Program-made: the position numbers and the translations under genes
NCBI GenBank assembly: GCA_041946965.1
Contig: JBHGBM010000117.1
Location: forward strand, 1 to 11,677
DNA length: 11,677 bases
Source of the DNA: JBHGBM01 sp041946965
Lineage (GTDB): Bacteria > Acidobacteriota > Terriglobia > Bryobacterales > Bryobacteraceae
Reading direction: 5' to 3'
Shown: positions 5,830-11,677 of the stretch, piece after piece
Layout of the letters: each line of letters starts with the position of its first letter
Position numbering within the stretch: position 1 is the first letter of the stretch
Notes under the pieces: model-generated
Told to the model about the DNA's origin: nothing
What the model saw: only the letters and a program-made list of their open reading frames with translations
Database searches by the model: none

Positions 5830-8580
5830 GTGTCCAAAGAACAGGGACGGCAGCGTGGGATTGACCTTCTGCGGGCCCGCGTGGCCGGACTGGAGCGCGA
5901 CCTGGAAGCGCAGGACTGCGCCGGGCGGATCTTCCGCCGCGTGGTGGAAGACAATCCCGCCGGCATCGTGGCGGTGATGGCGTTGCACGTGAGCCTGGAG
6001 GGCAGATGGCTCAAGCTGCCTTCGAGCTTCGTGCGCTTTCTCGGTTATGAGACGGATGCCGGCCTGCTCGGCAGGCAGTTCCGGGACTTCACTCATCCGG
6101 ATGACTTCGATGCCGGCTGGAGCCAGGTTCAGCGCCTCGTCCGCGGGGAAATCCGGTCCTTCGAGATGGAGCAGCGCTTTCTCCGGAAAGATGGATCCGT
6201 CGCCCGGGGATACGTCAATTGCTCCATCGTCTCCGGCGGCGAGGGCAAGCCGGCACACCTGCTGGCCTACGTGCTCGATACCAACGCCGGGAAGCAGGCC
6301 GAGGAGGCGTTACGCCAGAGCGAGCAGCGTTACCGCGCGCTGTTCGAGTCGATGCAGGAAGGCTTCGCCATGGGGGAAATCATTCTGGACGAAGCCGGCC
6401 ATCCCGCCGACTGGCGCTATCTGAACGTGAACCCCGCGTTTGAATCCATGTCCGGGCGCAAGCGCGAGGAACTGGCTGGACGGCGCTACCGCGAGGTCTT
6501 CCCGGACGCGCCGTGGCAGTATTGGGTCTCCGGCCTGGGCGAGGTGGCGCTGACCGGCAAGCCCGCGCACCTCGGGGTGTATAACGCCGGCCGGAACCGC
6601 CATTATGAAGCCATTGCTTATAGTCCCCAGCCGGGGCAGTTCGCCGCCATTTTCAGCGATGTGACTGCGCGCAAGGAGGCGGAACAGGCCCTGAAAGCAA
6701 GCGAGGAGCGTTACAGGACCCTGTTTACCCGGATGAGCGAAGCGTTCGCGCTCGGCGAAGCCATCTTCGATGAGCACGGCGCGCCGCAGGATATTCGCTT
6801 CATCGAGGTGAACGACGCTTTCTGGGAACAGACCGGGCTGGGCAGGGAGATTCTGGGACGGCCCGTGCGCGAGGTGCTGCCCAACCTTGAGGCGGTCTGG
6901 ATCGAGACTTACGGCCGCGTGGCCCTCACCGGAGAGCCGGTCCGGTTCGACGACTACAACCGCGATACGCGCCGGCATTACAGCGTGTTCTCCTACAGCC
7001 CGTCGCCCGGAAAGTTCGCCATTCTCTTCCGCGACATTACCGAGATGAAACGGGCGGAGAACGCGCTGCGCGAACGCGAGCGGCAGTTCCGGGAACTGGC
7101 GGACTCCATGCCGCAACTGGTGTGGGCGACGGATCCGGCCGGTTCGGTGACTTACGTCAACCGGCGCTGGAAGGAACAACTGGGCATAGAAGTGGAGGAA
7201 TTGCTCGGCGACCGCTGGGCCGAAATCCTGCATCCCGAGGATCGCGAAAAGTCGCTCAGCCACTGGCGGCGCTGCGCGGAAACCGGCGAGCATTACGAGA
7301 TCGAATACCGCTTCCGCACCGCTGCCGGAGAGTACCGCTGGTTTCTGGCCCGCGGCGTGCCGATACGCGATGAGCAGGACCGCATCACGCGGTGGTTCGG
7401 CACCTGCACGGATGTGGACGACCGCAAGCGGGCGGAGGAGCGGCTGCGGCAGGCGCAAAAACTGGAGAGCGTGGGCCTGCTGGCGGGCGGCATTGCGCAC
7501 GATTTCAATAACCTGCTCACCGGGATCATGGGGAACGCCAGCATGGTGCTCGATGAAATCGCGCCGGGCCCGGCGGAAAGGATCCGGGAGGTGATCAGCG
7601 GAGCGGAGCGCGCGGCGAACCTGACGCGCCAGTTGCTGGCTTATTCCGGCAAGGGGCAGTTCGTGGTTCGCGATCTCGACATCTCGCAGGCGGTGCAGGA
7701 GATGAGCGACCTGGCGCAGTTCTCCATCCCCAAGAGCGTGAATTTCGGCGTCACCGTACACAAGCGCCTGCCGCTGGTGCGGATGGACCCGAGCCAGGTG
7801 CAGCAGATCCTGATGAACCTGGTGATCAATGCCAGCGAGGCCATCGGCGAGGGCAATCCCGGGGAGATCGCCCTGGCGGCGTCGATGACGGAGGTCCGGG
7901 AGCCATTTATCGACGCCGTGGGGGAGGAGATCGCTCCCGGGCGCTACGTGTGCATCGAAGTGAGCGATACCGGAAGCGGCGTCAGCGACGAAGCGAGAGC
8001 GAAAATCTTCGATCCGTTCTTCACCACCAAGTTCGCCGGGAGGGGACTGGGGTTGGCGGCGGTGGCCGGCATCGTGCGCTCGCGGAAAGGCGGCATTACG
8101 CTGGAGAGCATTCCCGGCCGCGGCGCCACCTTCCGGGTGCTGCTTCCCGCGGTCAAAGAGCAGGCCCCCGAAGAGCGCCCCTGCGGCGATGGGCGCGCGA
8201 CCGTCCTGGTGGTGGACGACGAGCGATCGGTGAGGGAATTCCTGGGCGCCGCCCTGCGCCGGCGCGGGTACAAGGTCCTGGCGGCCACCGACGGAAAGGA
8301 AGCGCTGGTGGCCTACGAAGCCGCACACGGCGCGGTCGACGCCGTGGTGCTGGACGTGGCCATGCCGGTGATGGGCGCCAACGAGCTGTTGCCCAGGATC
8401 AAGGCGCGCAAGCCGGGTCTGAAAGTCCTCCTCACCAGCGGCTACGGCGAAGCGGAGGCCAAGCGGCTGTGCGCCGCATACCCCGGCGCCGCGTTCATTC
8501 AGAAGCCCTACACCGCGCAGCAGATCGTCAAGTGCGTGGAGGAGTTGCTGGCGTCTCAGTCCAGGGGCGCGGCGCGATAG
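5830..8580 (+). CDS. Soluble hybrid histidine kinase: four PAS domains, HisKA, HATPase, receiver
   Basis: Sensor kinase of 916 aa with a GTG start. There is no signal peptide or membrane segment, so it should act in the cytosol. Order of parts: short N-terminal helix; PAS1 at about 36-155 (family motif THPDDFDAG at 88-96); PAS2 at about 165-285; PAS3 at about 293-408; PAS4 at about 417-535 with a PAC-like end; HisKA with phospho-acceptor H557 (GGIAHDFNNLL); HATPase with N-box N667, G1 box DTGSGV at 713-718, F box DPFFTTK at 728-734 and G2 box GRGLGL at 737-742; receiver at about 790-912 with acidic pair D796/D797, phospho-acceptor D842, T869 and K892. All catalytic residues look intact. Similar helical linkers ending in A-E-x-x-L repeat before PAS2, PAS3, PAS4 and HisKA. 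There is no DNA-binding output, so phosphoryl transfer to another protein is expected. It is divergent from the receptor gene, and its 3' end overlaps the amidohydrolase gene by 25 bp. The ligand or signal is unknown. Confidence 0.93.
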   Translation: MSKEQGRQRGIDLLRARVAGLERDLEAQDCAGRIFRRVVEDNPAGIVAVMALHVSLEGRWLKLPSSFVRFLGYETDAGLLGRQFRDFTHPDDFDAGWSQVQRLVRGEIRSFEMEQRFLRKDGSVARGYVNCSIVSGGEGKPAHLLAYVLDTNAGKQAEEALRQSEQRYRALFESMQEGFAMGEIILDEAGHPADWRYLNVNPAFESMSGRKREELAGRRYREVFPDAPWQYWVSGLGEVALTGKPAHLGVYNAGRNRHYEAIAYSPQPGQFAAIFSDVTARKEAEQALKASEERYRTLFTRMSEAFALGEAIFDEHGAPQDIRFIEVNDAFWEQTGLGREILGRPVREVLPNLEAVWIETYGRVALTGEPVRFDDYNRDTRRHYSVFSYSPSPGKFAILFRDITEMKRAENALRERERQFRELADSMPQLVWATDPAGSVTYVNRRWKEQLGIEVEELLGDRWAEILHPEDREKSLSHWRRCAETGEHYEIEYRFRTAAGEYRWFLARGVPIRDEQDRITRWFGTCTDVDDRKRAEERLRQAQKLESVGLLAGGIAHDFNNLLTGIMGNASMVLDEIAPGPAERIREVISGAERAANLTRQLLAYSGKGQFVVRDLDISQAVQEMSDLAQFSIPKSVNFGVTVHKRLPLVRMDPSQVQQILMNLVINASEAIGEGNPGEIALAASMTEVREPFIDAVGEEIAPGRYVCIEVSDTGSGVSDEARAKIFDPFFTTKFAGRGLGLAAVAGIVRSRKGGITLESIPGRGATFRVLLPAVKEQAPEERPCGDGRATVLVVDDERSVREFLGAALRRRGYKVLAATDGKEALVAYEAAHGAVDAVVLDVAMPVMGANELLPRIKARKPGLKVLLTSGYGEAEAKRLCAAYPGAAFIQKPYTAQQIVKCVEELLASQSRGAAR

Positions 8581-10193
8581 ACGCTGCTGCCGCCGATGAT
8601 GGTCTCGAGCACACGGATGCCGCGGATCTCGGCCGGCGGCGCCGAGAGCGGGTTGCGGTCGAGCACCACGAAATCGGCCAGTTTTCCGGGCCCGATGGAG
8701 CCCTTACGGCCCTCCTCGAAGTTCTGCCACGCAGCCTCGCTGGTGACCGCGCGCAGCGCCTCCAGCGCCGGGATGCTGAACTCGGGGCCGAGCGGCTTTC
8801 CGTCGCGGGTGATGCGGTTCACCGAGCACCACACGTCGAGCAGCGGGTTCACCGGAGTCACCGGAGTGTCGTCGTGCGTGGTGAAGCGGATGCCGCGGCG
8901 CAGGGCGGAGGCCAGGGGACTGATGCGCGCGGCGCGTTGCGGGCCGAGAAAAATATCCCGGTGCCTGTCACCCCAGTAAAAAACGTGCCCCACGAAGAAC
9001 GACGGCGTCACTCCGAGTTCCTTCATACGGTCCAACTGGTCCTCGCGCGCGGTCTGGCAATGTTCGATGCGGTGGCGCGCATCGGTGCGCGGGAACTGCC
9101 GCTGCGCCTCGGCGTAGGCGTAGAGCACGTTGTCGATGGCCGCATCGCCGTTGGCGTGAATGGCGATCTGGCGCCCGGCGCGGTGCAGCATCACCACCGT
9201 GCGGGTGAGTTCCTCGCGCGTCTGAGCGGGGTAGCCGCGGGCGTCGGCCTGGCCTTCGAGCGGCTTGTAATACGGCGCGGAGAGAAAACCCGTGTAGCCC
9301 TGGATGGAGCCATCGTGCCAGATCTTGGCGGCGGTCAGGTGCAGGCGGTCGCGCGGCACGCCGGGGTATGTGTCGCCCGCGGTGGTTTCGCGCGCCGCCG
9401 GGCTCAGCATGGCGACGATGCGCAGACGCACGTCTCCGCATTGAATGGCGGCCGCCAGCTCCGCGGGCGGCGCTCCGGAGCCGGCCATCACGGCCGTGGT
9501 CACCCCGCGCTCCACGTAATAGCGGTCCGCCCAGCGCATGGCCTCGCGCCGCTGCTTTTCGCCCGGCTTCGGCGCGAGGCGCTGCACCACATTGGTTTCC
9601 TCGAACACGCCCGTGGGCTCGCCCGTGGCCGGGTCCTTGCGGATCCTGCCGCCGCGCGGTTGGGGCGTGTCGCGGGTTACTCCGGCAATCTCGAGCGCGC
9701 GGCTGTTGGCGGCGCTGAGATGGCCCGAGGTGTGGATGATCACGATGGGGTGGCTGGTGGAAACGCGGTCGAGGTCCCTGCGGTCCGGATGCCGTTTCTC
9801 GCGGAGCAGCGTATCGTCGTAGCCGCGGCCCACGATCCACTGGCCCGCGGGCGTCTGGCGCGCGCGGGCGCGCAGCGCTTCGAGCACGTCGCCGATCGTT
9901 TCCATGCTCCCGATGGGCGGGCTGTTCAGGTCCACCTGCGCCACTCTCAGAATGCCGAGCTGCGGAAAGTGATCGTGGGGAGAGTAGAAGCCCGGCAGCA
10001 TGGTGCGGCCGCGCAAATCGGCCACGCGCGTCTGAGGACCGGCCAGCTTGCGGATGTCCGCGTTGGTTCCCACCGCGGCGATCTCCGCGCCCCGCACCGC
10101 GACCGCCTGGGCCACGGTGGCGCGCGTATCCATGGTAAGCACCGTTCCGTTGACGTAGATGACGTCGATCAGGAGCAGCAATAACGGAATCAC
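8556..10193 (-). CDS. YtcJ-type metal-dependent amidohydrolase (amidohydrolase 3 family)
   Basis: TIM-barrel hydrolase of 545 aa, of the YtcJ / N-substituted formamide deformylase-like group, expected to hydrolyse an amide-type bond of an unknown small molecule. The frame stays open far upstream, but the start is taken as the GTG at 10193 because the family's N-terminal strand (DVIYVNGTVLTMD) begins 10 residues later, GGAAAGG lies 7 nt upstream, and the GTG overlaps the PD40 gene's TGA (GTGA). Metal and catalytic residues seen: H73-x-H75 (LPGFYSPHDHF), H158 (TSGHLSAANSRAL), K290 (candidate carbamylated lysine), H346 (IAIHANGD), H378 (HRIEHCQ) and D442 (HDDTPVTPVNP). The C-terminal GSIGPGKLADFVVLDRNP is the usual composite-domain closing motif. 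The hydrophobic N-terminus (MIPLLLLL) is too short and uncharged for a convincing signal peptide. Last gene of a sulfatase-PD40-amidohydrolase unit. Confidence 0.9.
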   Translation of the reverse strand: MIPLLLLLIDVIYVNGTVLTMDTRATVAQAVAVRGAEIAAVGTNADIRKLAGPQTRVADLRGRTMLPGFYSPHDHFPQLGILRVAQVDLNSPPIGSMETIGDVLEALRARARQTPAGQWIVGRGYDDTLLREKRHPDRRDLDRVSTSHPIVIIHTSGHLSAANSRALEIAGVTRDTPQPRGGRIRKDPATGEPTGVFEETNVVQRLAPKPGEKQRREAMRWADRYYVERGVTTAVMAGSGAPPAELAAAIQCGDVRLRIVAMLSPAARETTAGDTYPGVPRDRLHLTAAKIWHDGSIQGYTGFLSAPYYKPLEGQADARGYPAQTREELTRTVVMLHRAGRQIAIHANGDAAIDNVLYAYAEAQRQFPRTDARHRIEHCQTAREDQLDRMKELGVTPSFFVGHVFYWGDRHRDIFLGPQRAARISPLASALRRGIRFTTHDDTPVTPVNPLLDVWCSVNRITRDGKPLGPEFSIPALEALRAVTSEAAWQNFEEGRKGSIGPGKLADFVVLDRNPLSAPPAEIRGIRVLETIIGGSSVYRAAPLD

Positions 10194-10570
10194 AGGGGCG
10201 CCTTTCCGAGCTGGTCTTCGTAATAGGCGCGCGCTTTTCGGAAGGACCAGACCTGCGGCTCGCCACCCCGGCTGGAAACAAAAAAGATCTCGCGGCCTCG
10301 CGGCCTCCAGGCGGCGTCGAGCCGGTTTGAGCCGCGCCGGTTTTCCGGCGGCGTGGCGATGCGGCGCACCCCGCCGCCCGCCAGTTCCACCACCTCGAGC
10401 GCGCCGGTGATGTTGGGAAGCCGCCCGCGCGGCGCAGCGCCGTTGACGAACGCAATGCGATCGCCCTTGGGCGACCACGCCGCGTGCGCGTGATAGCCGC
10501 CCGATGACGTAATCTGCTCGGCCGTGCCGCCCTCGGCCGCCACCTGCCAGATGCTGCCGAAGCGCTTCAT
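10190..10570 (-). CDS. Short PD40/TolB-like beta-propeller protein, probably a truncated gene
   Basis: A 126-aa open frame containing about two PD40 (WD40-like) blades: blade one at about 6-44 (SIWQVAAEGGTAEQI, then AAWSPKGDRIAFVNG) and blade two at about 55-110 (ALEVVELAGGGVRRI, then AAWRPRGREIFFVS, then a closing QVWSF strand). The ATG at 10570 is preceded by GAGGAG 5 nt upstream, which overlaps the sulfatase stop, so translation is plausible. The end overlaps the amidohydrolase GTG by 4 nt. There is no signal peptide. A closed propeller normally needs six or seven blades, so this is either a remnant of a longer TolB-like protein or a blade-pair that must oligomerise or cap a partner. The homology is clear from the motifs; the function is not known. 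Confidence 0.7.
   Translation of the reverse strand: MKRFGSIWQVAAEGGTAEQITSSGGYHAHAAWSPKGDRIAFVNGAAPRGRLPNITGALEVVELAGGGVRRIATPPENRRGSNRLDAAWRPRGREIFFVSSRGGEPQVWSFRKARAYYEDQLGKAPL
10201..10207 (-). promoter_or_regulatory. Ribosome binding site of the amidohydrolase gene, inside the PD40 gene
   Basis: GGAAAGG on the minus strand is followed by 7 nt and then the GTG at 10193. It lies in the last codons of the PD40 gene and supports the GTG start over the longer upstream frame. Confidence 0.5.
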
Positions 10571-10575
10571 GACGG

Positions 10576-10581
10576 CTCCTC
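10576..10581 (-). promoter_or_regulatory. Ribosome binding site of the PD40 gene
   Basis: GAGGAG, 5 nt before the ATG at 10570, overlaps the TGA stop of the sulfatase gene (10580-10582). This supports the PD40 frame being translated as a real downstream cistron. Confidence 0.65.
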
Positions 10582-11677
10582 AACGCCAGCCGTAATCGTC
10601 GGGGAACGGCGGCATTTTGACTTCGGGCTTCCACAGGTCCGGGTTCATGTAGCCCGGAATGCCGCGCAGGAAATCGCGGTCGGCGTGGCTCGCCATGACC
10701 TGGCGCTTGATCGCGGGACCGTCCCAATCGCGCAGCGCGCGCGTGCGCAGGGCGGCTTCGGCCTCCGCGTACTCGCGCCGGCCGGCCACGTTGACGTTCT
10801 CATCGGGATCCTTCGCCAGGTCGTAAAGCTGCGGCGCATGGCCGTTCACCGCGATGTACTTGTACTGGCCGCGGCGCACCATTCGCACGGGCTCGATGGT
10901 CGCCTCGCCGCAGTAATCGCCGATCACCTCGCGGTCGCGGCCGTCCTCGCGGCCGTCCGCCAGGGGGAGGAGGCTGCGGCCGTCGATGGGCGTGGCCACC
11001 TTGATGCCCGCTGCTTCGGCAAACGTGGGCATCAGGTCCACCAGCGAGACGGGCGCGGCGATGCGCTTGCCCGCGGGCAACCGCCCGGGAAAGCTGAAGA
11101 TCATCGGCACGCGCGCGGACCACTCCAGGTAGATGCGCTTGAACCACTGGCCCTTTTCGCCGAGCATGTCTCCGTGGTCGCTGGCGAACACCACCAGGGT
11201 ATCCTTCGCCAGGCCGAGGCGCTCCAACTCGGCGGTCATGGCGCCGACTTTCTCGTCCAGCCACGTGCAGGCCGCGAGATAGCAGCGGCGCGCCTCGCAG
11301 ACCTTTTCGGGCGAAGGCGTTTCGCGGTCCAGGCCGTGCACGATGCGCACCCATTCGTAGGTCGGGCTGAGCTTGCGTATGTCGCCGTGCGGCTTGGGCA
11401 TGGGAATCTCGACGTTCCGGTACATGTCGAGATATTTCTTCGGGGCGCAGTACGGGTCGTGCGGCTGCGTGAAGGAGACGTTCAGGAACAGCGGCTGGTC
11501 CTTGGAGCGCAGCACGTGGTCGCGCAGCTTGTCCATGGCGCGGTTGAACGCCAGCTCGTCGAACAGCACCTGCCCGTTGGCTTCCGAGGGGCCGGTCTTG
11601 GCCAGCCCCACCTGAATCGACGTGCCCTGAATCCAGTACGGCCCCTTGCTCCACGGGTGCATGAAGGCGAAGTGCGT
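10580..11677 (-). CDS. Choline-sulfatase-like sulfatase, 5' end outside the window
   Basis: C-terminal 365 residues of an alkaline-phosphatase-fold sulfatase. The frame runs to the window edge (THFAF before the internal Met at 11662), so the start and the catalytic Cys/Ser-x-P-S-R site that becomes formylglycine are not visible. Numbering from that Met: FTQPHDPY at 64-71 and FASDHGDMLGEKG at 159-171, whose D162/H163 are expected calcium-site ligands, followed by K175; then RVPMIFSFPG and SLVDLMPTFAEAAGI, all family hallmarks. The order resembles choline-sulfatase (BetC) more than glycosaminoglycan sulfatases, and the tail (RDWDGPAIKRQVMASHADRD at 311-330) resembles the choline-sulfatase C-terminal domain, although the usual ending is replaced by a longer segment (about 335-360). 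The visible part is intact. It is followed after 9 nt by the PD40 gene. Substrate choline sulfate is possible but not shown; another sulfate ester is equally open. Confidence 0.85.
   Translation of the reverse strand, partial: THFAFMHPWSKGPYWIQGTSIQVGLAKTGPSEANGQVLFDELAFNRAMDKLRDHVLRSKDQPLFLNVSFTQPHDPYCAPKKYLDMYRNVEIPMPKPHGDIRKLSPTYEWVRIVHGLDRETPSPEKVCEARRCYLAACTWLDEKVGAMTAELERLGLAKDTLVVFASDHGDMLGEKGQWFKRIYLEWSARVPMIFSFPGRLPAGKRIAAPVSLVDLMPTFAEAAGIKVATPIDGRSLLPLADGREDGRDREVIGDYCGEATIEPVRMVRRGQYKYIAVNGHAPQLYDLAKDPDENVNVAGRREYAEAEAALRTRALRDWDGPAIKRQVMASHADRDFLRGIPGYMNPDLWKPEVKMPPFPDDYGWR

Noticed and set aside
5707..6258. 183-residue minus-strand frame over the kinase 5' end
   Set aside because: No ribosome site or family motif, and it overlaps the PAS1 region of the kinase.
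6310..8328. 672-residue open frame on the minus strand opposite the kinase gene
   Set aside because: The opposite strand carries all kinase boxes in order, and this frame shows no recognisable domain.
7950..10184. 744-residue plus-strand frame spanning the kinase 3' end and the amidohydrolase
   Set aside because: It crosses two real genes in the wrong frame or strand and contains low-complexity Arg/Gly/Ala sequence only.
10194..10727. N-terminal extension of the amidohydrolase reading frame to a Met at 10727
   Set aside because: The extension is Arg/Pro-rich, covers the PD40 gene and the sulfatase end in another frame, and the family N-terminus begins just after the GTG at 10193.

Overview
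The window reads as an ordinary chromosomal stretch of a high-GC Gram-negative bacterium, most likely an acidobacterium of the Bryobacterales/Solibacter type. That placement is an inference. It rests on a very large Oar-like TonB-dependent receptor with an N-terminal carboxypeptidase-regulatory domain, a secreted heparinase II/III-like lyase, a YtcJ-type amidohydrolase, a choline-sulfatase-like enzyme, and a cytosolic multi-PAS hybrid histidine kinase. I see no tRNA, rRNA, CRISPR array, insertion sequence, integrase or phage gene.

Layout. (1) About 90-5659, minus strand: a two-gene unit. The 1225-residue outer-membrane receptor comes first, and its stop codon overlaps the ATG of a secreted heparinase II/III-like polysaccharide lyase (TGATG junction). 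This looks like a minimal glycan uptake and cleavage locus. (2) 5660-5829: a 170-bp divergent intergenic region holding both ribosome binding sites, a plus-strand extended -10-like box and two short inverted repeats on the receptor side. (3) 5830-8580, plus strand: a 916-residue soluble hybrid kinase with four PAS domains, a complete HisKA/HATPase core and a C-terminal receiver. (4) 8556-11677, minus strand: a tightly packed three-gene unit, read from the right edge as choline-sulfatase-like enzyme (5' end outside the window), a 126-residue PD40 propeller fragment, then a YtcJ-type amidohydrolase. Its last gene overlaps the kinase gene tail-to-tail by 25 bp.

How the genes may work together. 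The receptor and lyase are probably co-expressed and act on an external polymer, with the receptor importing what the lyase or other enzymes release. The kinase is divergent from the receptor and could regulate it, but it has no DNA-binding domain, so a partner regulator would lie elsewhere. The sulfatase/PD40/amidohydrolase unit looks like small-molecule or sulfate-ester catabolism. Whether it is linked to the lyase locus cannot be told from sequence alone.

I did not find a convincing previously undescribed system. The observations most worth a second look are the PD40 mini-gene embedded in the sulfatase-amidohydrolase operon, the near-duplicate PAS2/PAS3 pair in the kinase, the arginine-rich loop beside the lyase active-site histidines, and the overlapping gene junctions.
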